Shown here: piece by piece, positions 1 through 8,101 of the stretch
How positions within the stretch are numbered: the first letter of the stretch is position 1
Layout of the letters: every line of letters starts with the position of its first letter
Assembly: GCF_014202995.1 (NCBI RefSeq)
Contig: NZ_JACHIA010000005.1
Span: forward strand, 248,001 to 312,000
From: Longimicrobium terrae
Lineage (GTDB): Bacteria > Gemmatimonadota > Gemmatimonadetes > Longimicrobiales > Longimicrobiaceae
DNA: 64,000 nucleotides
Direction: 5' to 3'
Position numbers and translations under genes: made by a program
The notes under the pieces: model-generated
What the model was told of the DNA's origin: nothing
What the model saw: only the letters and a program-made list of their open reading frames with translations
Database searches by the model: none

Positions 1-219
1 CGGCTGCCGTACATCACCATCGAGAACCTGCTGGTGATGGACAGCCGCACGCTTCTGGTGATGAACGACAACAACTATCCCGCCACCGGCGGGCGCGGGC
101 GCGACGTAAAGGACGCGACGGAGATGATCCTTATCCGCCTTGCGCGGCCGTTGAACCTGGCGCGCGGCGTGGGCCGGCCGGCGGAGTGTGCGGACCCGCT
201 CGCGGGAGCACGCCGATGA
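1..219 (+). CDS. C-terminal fragment of a phytase-like esterase family protein
   Basis: The reading frame is open from the first base, so the 5' part lies outside the window. The visible 72 residues contain the segment 'ITIENLLVMDSRTLLVMNDN' followed by 'YPATGGR', which resembles the last strands of esterase-like phytase (beta-propeller) domains, where a conserved Asn/Asp-rich turn closes the propeller. These proteins are usually secreted phosphoesterases of uncertain substrate. The stop codon overlaps the start of the next gene (ATGA, 216-219), so the two are probably translated together. Family assignment rests on a short piece; the missing N-terminus would settle it. Confidence 0.6.
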   Translation, partial: RLPYITIENLLVMDSRTLLVMNDNNYPATGGRGRDVKDATEMILIRLARPLNLARGVGRPAECADPLAGARR

Positions 220-1256
220 CGGATTCCGGTACCATGCGTCCCGGCCTGCCGCGCCTGTCGTTCTTCTGCGAACTGCGGCCGGAGCCGCTGGCGCGCCTGT
301 TCGCCGACGCGCGCGTCCCCCTCCTTCTGGCCGAGCTGGAGGCGACGGTCACGCTGGGGTTGATGGACCTGAGCGACGAGCGCGCCGCCGTCGTTCGCAT
401 GCTGAACGAGCGCGGGATTCCGCTGAACGCGTGGATTCTGCTGTCTGAAGAGGGCGGGTACTGGTGCCACAGCGGCAACGGCGGCGAGGTCTGCGCGCGT
501 TATGACGAGTTCCGCGCGTGGACGGAGCGGCACGGGCTGCGGTGGGAGCGCGTGGGCATCGACATCGAGCCCAGCATTCACGACGTCCGCGACGCGCGCG
601 CCAACCCGTGGACGCTGCTCACGCGCGGCGTTCCGCGGCTGTTCGCCCGCATCGACGAGGCGCGCGCCACGTACGAGGGGCTGGTCGCCAGCATTCGCGC
701 GGACGGCTATCCCGTGGATGCGTACGTGTTTCCGTTCATCCACCACGAACGGCGCGCGGGGACGGCGGCGCTTCAGCGGCTGACGGGAATGCTGGACGTG
801 GCGGTGGACCGCGAGGTGTGCATGCTGTACACGAGCTTCGTGCGGCCGTACGGGCCGGGGCTGCTGGACCTGTACGCGGAGCACTTTCCCGCGGTGGCCA
901 TCGGCGTCACGGGCGGCGGGGTGGAGGAGGGGCTGCGCCCGCCGCCGTCGCTGTCGTGGGACGAGTTCGCGCGCGACCTGCGCATTGCCCGGCGCCACAC
1001 GGACGACCTGCACGTGTTCAGCCTGGAGGGATGCGTGGACCGTGGCTGGCTGGCCCGGCTGACGACGTTCGACTGGAACGTGCACGAGCCCGTGCCCGAG
1101 TTCCGCGCCCGTGCGGAGGTGCTCGCGGGGCGGCTGGAACTGGCGCTTCGCGTGCTGGAGCGGCCGGGGCTGGCCGCGGCGGCGGCCGGGCTTGGCGCGG
1201 GGCTGCTGGCGTGGGGCGGGTGGCGGGCGGTGAAGGGAATAGGGAATAGGGAGTAG
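216..1256 (+). CDS. Hypothetical protein, possibly a TIM-barrel glycosidase-like protein
   Basis: 346 residues, start ATG 216 chosen because it overlaps the upstream stop (ATGA). No signal peptide. The order of motifs suggests an alpha/beta barrel: an early strand 'LNAWILLSEEGGYW', then 'VGIDIEPS', whose D-x-E resembles the end of a family-18-like DxxDxDxE strand, then 'YVFPFIHHE', 'CMLYTSFVRPYGPG' and a late 'FDWNVHEP'. This is structural impression only; no family was recognised with certainty. The C-terminus (about residues 310-346) is an Ala/Gly-rich hydrophobic helix, and the last six residues (GIGNRE) and the stop codon are encoded by a tandem GGGAATA-type repeat, so the original C-terminus may have been altered. 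Likely co-transcribed with the upstream phytase-like gene. Confidence 0.65.
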   Translation: MTDSGTMRPGLPRLSFFCELRPEPLARLFADARVPLLLAELEATVTLGLMDLSDERAAVVRMLNERGIPLNAWILLSEEGGYWCHSGNGGEVCARYDEFRAWTERHGLRWERVGIDIEPSIHDVRDARANPWTLLTRGVPRLFARIDEARATYEGLVASIRADGYPVDAYVFPFIHHERRAGTAALQRLTGMLDVAVDREVCMLYTSFVRPYGPGLLDLYAEHFPAVAIGVTGGGVEEGLRPPPSLSWDEFARDLRIARRHTDDLHVFSLEGCVDRGWLARLTTFDWNVHEPVPEFRARAEVLAGRLELALRVLERPGLAAAAAGLGAGLLAWGGWRAVKGIGNRE

Positions 1257-1264
1257 GGAATAGG
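1232..1264 (+). repeat. Solo GGGAATA-word repeat arm overlapping a stop codon
   Basis: Thirty-three bases made of repeated GGGAATA/GGGAGTA words. It matches the 33-base arm of the sucA-sucB inverted repeat (18462-18494) at about 30 of 33 positions. It encodes the last residues of the upstream gene and supplies its TAG stop (1254-1256). No second arm is visible nearby. Confidence 0.75.
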
Positions 1265-1316
1265 AACGACGGTTCGTTGGCGATGAGAGTCTATCGGCGG
1301 GGCAGAGCGCTGGGGG

Positions 1317-1345
1317 TTGACCTAAGTGATTGATAAGTATATAAT
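1317..1345 (+). promoter_or_regulatory. Consensus sigma70 promoter of the 6S-like RNA and tRNA-fMet
   Basis: TTGACC (1317-1322), a 17-base spacer, and a perfect TATAAT (1340-1345). The predicted start near 1352 coincides with the 5' end of the structured RNA. This is the best housekeeping-type promoter I found in the window. Confidence 0.8.
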
Positions 1346-1351
1346 TACAGC

Positions 1352-1516
1352 ACGCACGAGACCGGAGGCTCCCTTGTTTGAGCCGACTCCATTGAAGCCG
1401 GGGGCCCACTCTGGCGATGGATGCAGCGCCCGCAAGGATGCCGCAGAAGCCGCCGACGGGTCACCCACCTGATCAGAAACTTGATCTGGCTTCAAACACA
1501 GTCTCCGGTCATGTGC
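1352..1516 (+). ncRNA. ssrS: Structured RNA, candidate 6S RNA
   Basis: A 165-base non-coding stretch directly after a consensus promoter folds with a long closing stem: GCAC 1354-1357 with GTGC 1513-1516, GACCGGAG 1360-1367 with CTCCGGTC 1503-1510, and TGTTTGA 1375-1381 with TCAAACA 1492-1498, then GCC with GGC. A small hairpin (GATCA...TGATC, 1471-1486) sits on the 3' side of the central region. Length, end-to-end stem, large central open region and strong promoter all fit 6S RNA, which binds sigma70 RNA polymerase as a promoter mimic. No covariance model was run. tRNA-fMet begins seven bases later, so the two probably share one transcript. Confidence 0.55.
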
Positions 1517-1522
1517 ACTCGT

Positions 1523-1596
<74 letters not shown>

Positions 1597-1599
1597 CTA

Positions 1600-1642
1600 C
1601 AGAACACGCCTTCGTACCTTTCCGGTGCGAAGGCGTGTTCTG
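1600..1642 (+). terminator. Terminator of the 6S-like RNA/tRNA-fMet transcript
   Basis: Perfect 15-bp stem (1600-1614 with 1628-1642), 13-base loop, followed by TTTCCTCGCTTTCC. It begins four bases after the tRNA. Confidence 0.8.
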
Positions 1643-1715
1643 CTTTCCTCGCTTTCCATCCCGGCTCATGACCCACGCTGACGGGAAAAGGCGGCGCTTC
1701 CGCGAGCGATGATCC

Positions 1716-1734
1716 TGTGCTAAATTTTGGCACA
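1716..1734. promoter_or_regulatory. Near-perfect 19-bp palindrome, candidate operator of the HTH-MNT gene
   Basis: TGTGCTAAATTTTGGCACA: the two halves match at all but one pair around the central base. It lies 17 bases before the ATG of the HTH-nucleotidyltransferase gene, the expected place for an autoregulatory site. Confidence 0.6.
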
Positions 1735-1751
1735 CTCCGTTGCGAGGCTGG

Positions 1752-2363
1752 ATGAGCAATTCCGAACCATCATCGCTGCGCCTGATTTTTCCATCGATGT
1801 CGATGGCGCGGCTGGTCATCTTCTTTTTCGTGCATCCCGGCGAGCGCCTGCACATCCGCGAACTGATGCGGCGAACCGGGCTTCCAAGCGCCTCCGTACA
1901 GGCGGAACTCCGTCGCCTGACCGCGATCGGAGCGCTGGCGCGCACGGATGAGCCGGGCCGGTCGCTGTACACCGCGAACGATGCACATCCATCATGGCGC
2001 GCGTGGGCGATTCTGATTCAAGCCTGCGCGGCGCCATCCGACGTGATCCGCGAGGCTCTGGCCGGCCTTCCGGAGATCACCTGTGCCTTCATTTTTGGAT
2101 CCACCGCGCGGGGCACCGCGGCTCCGGAAAGCGACGTGGACGTGTTCATTGTCGCGGAGCAGCCAGCACGCGCAGCCACAGAACGCGTCCTTGCCGAGGT
2201 GCCGATCCTGATTGGCCGTGAGATCGACGTGATCGGGTACGACGCGGAGGAACTGAGCGCCCGGCTGGAGTCGGGGAACGCATTCGTTGAAGATGTTCTT
2301 GCCGCGCCCAGGATCTGGATCCGCGGCGGCCCGCAGAGCATTCCCGTACTGGAGCCGGCGTGA
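1752..2363 (+). CDS. Winged-helix domain fused to MNT-type nucleotidyltransferase (antitoxin of a HEPN-MNT pair)
   Basis: 203 residues. Residues about 15-75 form a winged helix ('GERLHIRELMRRTGLPSASV...ELRRLTAIGAL'), and residues about 95-195 a minimal nucleotidyltransferase with the signature GSTARGTAAPESDVDVF (G-S-x10-D-x-D). In type VII toxin-antitoxin systems the MNT protein AMPylates and silences its HEPN ribonuclease partner; the partner here follows with a GTGA overlap (2360-2363). The fused DNA-binding domain and the palindrome at 1716-1734 suggest direct autorepression. ATG 1752 was chosen over an upstream TTG because GAGG sits four bases before it. Family call firm; toxin-antitoxin role inferred from gene pairing. 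Confidence 0.8.
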   Translation: MSNSEPSSLRLIFPSMSMARLVIFFFVHPGERLHIRELMRRTGLPSASVQAELRRLTAIGALARTDEPGRSLYTANDAHPSWRAWAILIQACAAPSDVIREALAGLPEITCAFIFGSTARGTAAPESDVDVFIVAEQPARAATERVLAEVPILIGREIDVIGYDAEELSARLESGNAFVEDVLAAPRIWIRGGPQSIPVLEPA

Positions 2364-2830
2364 ATACTCGCATTCAGTTGATGCTGGACAGCCGCCAGTT
2401 GGAAGAACGCCAAGCCAGCGATTCCGAGGTGGAAGGCATATGGAACAAGGCCGTCCGGAGCCTCAACAGTTCCATGCTTCCGCGGTTGGATCCGGATGCA
2501 GCGTTCACACTGCTGTACCAGGGAGCGCTGCAGGCATCCACCGCCGTGGTGCGTGCCTCTGGGCACCGGGTGCGCGGAGACGGCCATCACCACCACACGT
2601 TCTTCGCTGTAGCGGCCCTCGGGGCTGGTGCGCTTTCCGGCGCCGCGCGCGACCTGAACGTGATCCGCCAGCAGCGGCATGGCGCCATCTACGACTGGGA
2701 GCGCACGACCGATGAAGCGGCTCTTTCCGCGCTGACCGCCGCCGCACGAAAGCTGTTCGCGGCGGGTGAGGCGTGGCTGATCGCCGAGAGGCCGCGGCTC
2801 GCGCTTGCTCCGCCGCCGTTCCCGGACTGA
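2360..2830 (+). CDS. HEPN domain protein (candidate toxin of type VII TA pair)
   Basis: 156 residues, GTG start overlapping the upstream stop. All-helical protein with the segment 'NVIRQQRHGAIYDWERTT', which matches the HEPN active-site region (Arg followed a few residues later by His, then a Tyr-Asp). Such proteins are metal-independent endoribonucleases that cut tRNA or mRNA when not restrained by an MNT partner. A His-rich stretch (GHHHH, near residue 78) is unusual for the family and might bind metal, or may be incidental. The spacing and the partner fix the assignment better than the sequence alone does. Confidence 0.7.
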   Translation: MNTRIQLMLDSRQLEERQASDSEVEGIWNKAVRSLNSSMLPRLDPDAAFTLLYQGALQASTAVVRASGHRVRGDGHHHHTFFAVAALGAGALSGAARDLNVIRQQRHGAIYDWERTTDEAALSALTAAARKLFAAGEAWLIAERPRLALAPPPFPD

Positions 2831-3090
2831 CGCGCTCGCCGCCTCGCCGGAATTTCGGGCATCTCGCGGCACCACAGTCACTTGCAGAGACTCCCGCGGG
2901 AACCTTGTCCCGCACTCCGGGGGTACGCCGTTCATCGCACCCATGCCGCACCCCTCCCGTAACCCACTGTCCACGCTGGCTTTGGGGAACGGATCATGCT
3001 TTCTTCGCCCAGGCGAGGGGGGCGCGGCACGCGCGCGGCCCCTTGCTCACCGGGGCCGTCCGCGCTCCGCCCGCAGTCTTCGTGGTACGC

Positions 3091-5526
3091 ATGACCCGAC
3101 ATCCAACCGCACGGCTCTGGGCAGCCTTCGTGGGACTTTCCACGGGGCTGGCCATCAGCAACGCCTCTGGCGAGCGCGCTCTGATGCGCGCCGTTCCGGG
3201 CGTGGCGGCGCTTTCGCCATCCCTTCCCGGCGACCCCGTTCCCCGCTTTACCAACGCGCGCATGGCGGTGGCGGTGGAGGCCGCGCGCGAGCACCTGGAT
3301 GCGAACCGGCCGTGGGCGGCGTGGAAGGAACTGCGCGGCTTCGTAAAAGATCCGTCCGAGGCGCCCGACGCGGTGGTGCTCATGGCCGCCCGCGCCGCGG
3401 CGGGATGGGATGGATGGGCCCAGGTGCGCCGGCTGCTGGAAGGCCAGACCTGGCTGGAAGAGCGCAGCGGCGGCGAAGGGCTGTTCCTGCTGGCCCGCGC
3501 GGAGGAAGCGCGCGGCGACTGGTCGCGCGCGGCGGACGGATACCGGCGCTACCGCGCGGTCCGCAACGCCCCGCGCGAGGCGGAGGCCAGCGCGCGCATG
3601 GGCCGCGCGCTGTCGCGAAAGAAGGATCCGCGCGCGGCGGACGCGTTCGGCGACGCCGCGGGCGAACTGGGCGCGCAGGGCGACTGGATGCGGGTGCTGC
3701 AGGCGGAAGCGCTGGCGCGCGCGGGCGATCCCCGCACGCCGGGCATCGCGGACGCGCCCAGCACCAGCGCCGCCGTCCGCGTCCGGCTTGCCCGCGCGGA
3801 CGCGGGCTACCGGCTGGCCAAGGGCGACACCGTCTTTGCCCTGCAGCGGCTGACGCGCGAAGAGTCGCTCCTGCGCTCCGCCGGGGCGGACCCGCACGCG
3901 GCCGAGCTGGCGCTGGAGCGGGTGCGCATTCTGGTGAACACGCGCCGCCCGGACGAGGCGCGCCAGGTGCTGCGCGGCCTGTGCGCGGACACGTCCGTCC
4001 CCGCCGCGCTCCGCCTGCGCGCGGCGACGCGGCTGGGCGAGGTGGCGGACGGCGGCACGGCGGATGAGCAGATGGCGCGCGCCGCGGCCTATGAGGCCGC
4101 GAACCGTCCCGGCCTGGCCGCCCGCAGCCTGCGCGCGGCGATCCGGGCGGGCGCGTCCAGCGACCCCGCGCAGCGGCTGCGGCTGGGACGCCTGCTGTAC
4201 GAGGAGCGCGACTTCCGTCCCGCGCGCGAAGTTCTTGCGGGGCTGGGCGCGGATCTGTCCGATCCGGCGCAGGCCGCCGAGGCGGAACTGTACGCCGCGC
4301 GCGCGCTCAGCCGCGTGGACGCGGGCGCCGGGCTTGCGGAGCTCCGCAAGCTGGCGGAGCGCCGTCCCGGCACGGCCGCGGCGGGAACCGCGCTCTTTCT
4401 GCTGGGCGACGCCGCGGGCGACGTGGAGACCGGGATCGCCTACTACCGCCGCGCGGCGGACATTCCCGCGTCGCCGGACGCGCGCGAGGCGCTGATGCGG
4501 CTGGGCGACCGGCGGCAGAAGGCGGGCGACCCCACCGGCGCGACCGCGGCGTGGGAGTCGTACGTGGCGCGGTATCCATCCGGAGAAACGACGGCGGAGC
4601 TGGCGTACAAGGTGGGCGTGCAGCACGAGCGCGCCGGCCGTGCCGACCGGGCCCGCTCCATGTACGGGGCAGCGATCCTCGCCGATCCCGTGTCGTACTT
4701 CGCCATCCGCGCGGGCGACCGCTCCGGGGCCGACCCGCTGGCCCGCGCGCTGGCCAACAACCGCGCCTGGCCCGCCACCCCGCGCGACGCAGGCGACGCC
4801 AAGGAAGCGCTCGGCAGGCTGGAAGTGCTGGACCGGTTGGGGCTGCAAACGGAGTGGAAGGAAGAGCTGGACTGGCAGACCGTGCGGCTGACCCCGCGTC
4901 CCGCCGCTCTGCTGGCGCTCGCCGAGGGGCTGACGACCAGCGGACATCCGGTGGAGGGAATCCGCCTGGGCCGCGCGCTGCTGGAGCGCCGCAACGGCGA
5001 GTGGGACGCGCGGCTGCTGCGCGTCGTGTTCCCCTTTCCGTTCCGCGACGTGCTGACGGCGGAAGCGGATCGCGCGGACGTGGATCCGTATCTGCTGGCC
5101 GGGCTGGTTCGGCAGGAGTCGTCTTTTCGGCCCGACGCGAAGTCGTGGGTGGGCGCGACGGGGCTCAGCCAGATCATGCCGGCGACCGGCGCGTGGCTGG
5201 CGCCCAACGCGGGCGTCAGCAACTTCGACGCGAGCCTGCTGGCGGTTCCCGAGATCAATCTGCGGATGGGCGCGCGCTACCTGGGCGACCAGCTGGAGCG
5301 GTACCGCGGCAAGCGCGATCTGGCGCTGGCCGCGTACAACGCCGGTCCGTCGCGCGCGGACCGCTGGCGCCGCGAGCTGGGCTACGGCGCGGACGTGGAC
5401 GCCTTTCGCGAGCGCATTCCCTTTGCGGAAACCCGCGAGTACGTGCATGTGGTGCTGCGCAACGCCGCGGTTTATCGCCGGCTGTACGGCGGATCCCGCT
5501 CGCCCGGTCTGGCTGGCGACCGCTGA
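3091..5526 (+). CDS. Soluble lytic murein transglycosylase (Slt-type) with TPR-rich N-terminus
   Basis: 811 residues from ATG 3091, the first start that gives a plausible secretion signal ('RLWAAFVGLSTGLAIS'). Residues about 50-620 are a helical superhelix of TPR-like repeats, as in the U-shaped domain of Slt70. The C-terminal SLT domain has catalytic Glu676 in 'LVRQESSFRP', 'GLSQIMPATG' near 691 and 'LAAYNAGPSR' near 745. It cleaves peptidoglycan glycan strands to 1,6-anhydromuramyl products in the periplasm. Length exceeds E. coli Slt (about 645), mainly through extra repeats. The 260 bases upstream hold no gene I can support. Confidence 0.85.
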   Translation: MTRHPTARLWAAFVGLSTGLAISNASGERALMRAVPGVAALSPSLPGDPVPRFTNARMAVAVEAAREHLDANRPWAAWKELRGFVKDPSEAPDAVVLMAARAAAGWDGWAQVRRLLEGQTWLEERSGGEGLFLLARAEEARGDWSRAADGYRRYRAVRNAPREAEASARMGRALSRKKDPRAADAFGDAAGELGAQGDWMRVLQAEALARAGDPRTPGIADAPSTSAAVRVRLARADAGYRLAKGDTVFALQRLTREESLLRSAGADPHAAELALERVRILVNTRRPDEARQVLRGLCADTSVPAALRLRAATRLGEVADGGTADEQMARAAAYEAANRPGLAARSLRAAIRAGASSDPAQRLRLGRLLYEERDFRPAREVLAGLGADLSDPAQAAEAELYAARALSRVDAGAGLAELRKLAERRPGTAAAGTALFLLGDAAGDVETGIAYYRRAADIPASPDAREALMRLGDRRQKAGDPTGATAAWESYVARYPSGETTAELAYKVGVQHERAGRADRARSMYGAAILADPVSYFAIRAGDRSGADPLARALANNRAWPATPRDAGDAKEALGRLEVLDRLGLQTEWKEELDWQTVRLTPRPAALLALAEGLTTSGHPVEGIRLGRALLERRNGEWDARLLRVVFPFPFRDVLTAEADRADVDPYLLAGLVRQESSFRPDAKSWVGATGLSQIMPATGAWLAPNAGVSNFDASLLAVPEINLRMGARYLGDQLERYRGKRDLALAAYNAGPSRADRWRRELGYGADVDAFRERIPFAETREYVHVVLRNAAVYRRLYGGSRSPGLAGDR

Positions 5527-5548
5527 TCCGCCGGACGCCGGTCATCGA

Positions 5549-5790
5549 ACGATGATCTTCGGATGATGATCGTCGGGCGCCGGTAGTCGGACGATCAATG
5601 TTCGGAGATGATCATCGGGCGCGTGACCTGTCGGACTGCGGTCCGTCGAAGGAACCGTGGACGATGATTCCGAGCAATGATCGTCGAACGATGCGCCGGG
5701 TGATGCCTGCGTGGCGATAGCCGACGGAGGCTGTCTGGACGGCGTTCTTCGACCGATGATCCGCCTGGCGATGGTCGGCAAGCTGGCCGG
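5549..5790. repeat. Degenerate GATGATC-word repeat region in a 345-base gap
   Basis: The non-coding gap 5527-5871 holds many variants of GATGATC/ATGATCNTCGG in both orientations with irregular spacing. No gene, no clear stem-loop terminator and no constant spacer length, so not a CRISPR or regular satellite. Confidence 0.5.
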
Positions 5791-5871
5791 GCGTTGACCG
5801 TTGCGCCCCTTGATCCTTACACTGTGCGGCCGCCGTTTTCTGGCGGTCCGTTCTGCCTCGTGACGTACTTC

Positions 5872-6642
5872 ATGCACATCCACCGAATCACCGCCGTTCT
5901 GCTCGCCGCCGCCGCGCTTGCGGCGGGGCCCGCACGCGCCCAGTCGCTGCAGGGCTCGCCCGCGAGCATCGAGCGCATGTACCGCCAGGCCCGCGCGCAC
6001 GACCTCACGTTCTACCGCACGGCAAGCGGGGTTCGCGGCGCGGCCCGCGACGGCGACCTCGTGCGGCTGAGCGGCAACGAGGACTACCGGCTTTCCGGCG
6101 TGTCGCAGCCGTACGCGCTGGCCATCACCCGCACCTTCGTGCAGCGGCTGGCGGAGCAGTACCACGACGAGTGCGATGAACGGCTGGTCATCACCAGCGC
6201 CGTGCGCCCGCGCTCGGTGCGGCTGGTGAACTCCACCGAACTGACGGTGCACCCCACGGGGATGGCGGTGGACATCCGCCGTCCCGCCGCGCGCCGCTGC
6301 CTGGCGTGGCTGCGCAACCGGCTGAGCTACCTGGAAGGGGAGGGCGTGCTGGAGGCCACCGAAGAGCGGCGTCCGCCGCACTTTCACGTGGCCGTGTTCC
6401 CCGGCCCGTACCGCCGCTACATCGGGCGGGACGAGTCGGGGCCGAGCACGGAGCGGCGTACGGCGGCGAGGCCCGCTGCGCCCGCCCGTCCGCGCAGCAG
6501 CACGTACCGCGTGCGCGAAGGCGATTCGCTGTGGACCATCGCGCGGCGCCACAACCTTACGGTGGAGCGGCTGCGGACGGTAAACGACATGCGCAGCACG
6601 CGGATCGTGGCGGGACAGGTGCTCATCATCCCCACGCGCTGA
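5872..6642 (+). CDS. Secreted M15-like (DUF5715-type) peptidase domain with C-terminal LysM
   Basis: 256 residues with a signal peptide ending near 'ARAQS' (residue 24). The middle domain has 'VITSAVRPRSVRLVN', 'HPTGMAVDIR' (H-x6-D) and 'PPHFHVAVF' (H-x-H), the zinc ligand pattern of M15/hedgehog-fold D-Ala peptidases. A typical LysM domain (YRVREGDSLWTIARRHN, about 207-256) would hold it on peptidoglycan. The expected job is trimming or binding wall peptides in the periplasm; it follows a lytic transglycosylase gene on the same strand, consistent with cell-wall turnover. ATG 5872 was chosen because it begins the signal peptide. Substrate is unknown. Confidence 0.75.
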   Translation: MHIHRITAVLLAAAALAAGPARAQSLQGSPASIERMYRQARAHDLTFYRTASGVRGAARDGDLVRLSGNEDYRLSGVSQPYALAITRTFVQRLAEQYHDECDERLVITSAVRPRSVRLVNSTELTVHPTGMAVDIRRPAARRCLAWLRNRLSYLEGEGVLEATEERRPPHFHVAVFPGPYRRYIGRDESGPSTERRTAARPAAPARPRSSTYRVREGDSLWTIARRHNLTVERLRTVNDMRSTRIVAGQVLIIPTR

Positions 6643-6664
6643 ACGGGACGAGGGACGACAGAAC

Positions 6665-6700
6665 GCGGAGCCGGCGGAACCTTTCCGCCGGCTCCGCTTT
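6665..6700 (+). terminator. Intrinsic terminator after the LysM peptidase gene
   Basis: Perfect 15-bp GC-rich stem (6665-6679 with 6683-6697), 3-base loop, followed by TTTGTTGTGTG. Confidence 0.85.
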
Positions 6701-6907
6701 GTTGTGTGTGGGGATGGATGACGGCGCGCAACCGGAGGACGGATCGCGTCCACCGGGCGGGACATCGCGCGGATGACAATCGACAGAAAACCCAGCAACG
6801 GCGCGGGATTCGGACGGGCACCCGCGTTGCCCTGCGGCATGGTGCGCCGTGCGGACGTTCGCCCGGCTGTCCACCACGGATCCGTGGCAAATCAAGCGGG
6901 AGAATGC

Positions 6908-7576
6908 ATGATGAAAAGGTTCCTGCGCGGCCTGGCGATGGCCGGGGCGCTCGTGCTGGGCACGAGTTCGGTCGCGTGCGCCGGTACGGGATGGGAAGAC
7001 GTGCTGTCCAACGGCGGCGGCCTGTACGACCGGCAGATCAGCGGCGAGGTGCGCGGCGTGAACACCCGTGCGCGGCGCATCGAGCTGCGGACCGACCGGG
7101 GTGGATACGAGACGGTGCGGTACGATTCGCGGACGGAAGTAGTGTACGGAAACCGGCGCTATGCCGCGTCGTCGCTGCGCCAGGGCGACTGGGTGAGCCT
7201 GCGCGTGAGCCGCGACCGCCGCGGCGACCAGGTGGCGGAGCGCGTGACCGTGCGCGAATCCGCCCGCGACCGTTCCGCGCGTTCGGACGACCGGTACGAC
7301 CGCCGCAATGACCGGCGCGACGACCGCCGGGACGACAACCGCGGCCGGTACGACGGACGAAGCGCGGTGCGGTCGCTGGACGGGCGGGTGGGGCGCGTGG
7401 ACCGCAACCGCCGCATGTTCGAGGTGCGCACCAGCCAGGGCACCGTGTGGGCGACGGTGGTGGGCGCCACCAGCCGCGAGCGCGACCGCATCCGCGACCT
7501 GCGCGCGGGCGAGTACGTGCGCCTCCGCGGCCGCTTCACCAGCAACTCGCGGTTTGAGGTGGAGTCGTTCCGGTAA
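6908..7576 (+). CDS. Secreted protein with two DUF5666-like beta domains joined by a charged linker
   Basis: About 222 residues; ATG 6908 and 6911 are adjacent and GGGAG lies 5 to 8 bases upstream. A signal peptide ends near 'VACAG'. Residues about 35-115 and 155-222 look like two copies of a small beta-barrel: each begins 'G.V..V....R..EVRT' and contains 'R.GDWV.LR' or 'RAGEYVRLRG'. Between them is an Arg/Asp repeat linker (about 118-155, RYDRRNDRRDDRRDDNRGR). Such domains occur in extracytoplasmic proteins of unknown function. The linker is likely disordered and could bind polyanions or simply space the domains. Confidence 0.7.
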   Translation: MMKRFLRGLAMAGALVLGTSSVACAGTGWEDVLSNGGGLYDRQISGEVRGVNTRARRIELRTDRGGYETVRYDSRTEVVYGNRRYAASSLRQGDWVSLRVSRDRRGDQVAERVTVRESARDRSARSDDRYDRRNDRRDDRRDDNRGRYDGRSAVRSLDGRVGRVDRNRRMFEVRTSQGTVWATVVGATSRERDRIRDLRAGEYVRLRGRFTSNSRFEVESFR

Positions 7577-7643
7577 GGCGGATGGAGTGGTTGGATGATC
7601 GTCCCGGATCGGATTTGATCCGGACGATCTGACGAAAGTAAAG

Positions 7644-7689
7644 AGCCCCGGCACGTGGACCGAATCAGCGGTCGCATGCCGGGGCTTTT
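7644..7689 (+). terminator. Intrinsic terminator
   Basis: AGCCCCGGCA (7644-7653) pairs with TGCCGGGGCT (7677-7686), with an inner GGACCG/CGGTC stem, followed by TTTTGTTTG. Confidence 0.85.
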
Positions 7690-7857
7690 GTTTGTTCGGG
7701 TGGGATGGCTGCGTGAGTGATGGATGGCGGCCCGCGTCCCCAGGCTGTGAGGCCCCTCCCCCGGCCCCTCCCCGCTCCCCTCCCGGCCGAAGCAGAAGAG
7801 CGGAGAGGGGAGAACTGCGGCTCATCCCGTTCCGGAAGGTGCCGGGCGGCCGGAGGG

Positions 7858-8031
7858 GGCCCCCTCCCCCCAGCCCCCTCCACCCGCTCCGCGGGAGAGG
7901 GGGAGCCGTTCGGCGCGGGGGCGGGCTGCGGCGCGCACCCGCCGTCCGATGCAGTTGAAGCCCCCATCATGGACGCGACAGCGGCCGTGAGTCGGGGCTT
8001 TGCGCCCTTGGAGCGGCGGATTCATCCGCTC
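7858..8031 (+). repeat. Dispersed mosaic repeat, modules 1 and 2
   Basis: The 525-base gap between 7576 and 8102 holds no gene. Module 1 (7858-7908) is a C-rich/G-rich hairpin ending GCGGGAGAGGGGGAG. Module 2 (7954-8031) begins GTTGAAGCCCC, has an internal GGGGCTT that can pair with the AAGCCCC, and ends GAGCGGCGGATTCATCCGCT. Related copies lie near 20.1, 23.1 and 54.4-54.8 kb. A second pyrimidine/purine-rich inverted stretch sits at 7745-7815. Confidence 0.7.
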
Positions 8032-8101
8032 AGGGAAGGTAGCGATCCGCGCCAAGATGGGTAGGCCGGAGGTCCCGCCGTCCATCTCTCGTGCCACGAT
8101 C

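Noticed and set aside
1752-2363. Aminoglycoside nucleotidyltransferase resistance gene
   Set aside because: The nucleotidyltransferase part is minimal (MNT-type) and paired with a HEPN gene; nothing suggests drug modification.
2932-5448. Long minus-strand open frame opposite the lytic transglycosylase
   Set aside because: Same GC-driven shadow effect; the plus frame has TPR and SLT motifs, the minus frame has only Arg/Ala/Gln-rich low-complexity sequence.
5549-5790. CRISPR-like array of GATGATC repeats
   Set aside because: Repeat units are short, degenerate and irregularly spaced, occur in both orientations, and no cas gene is nearby.
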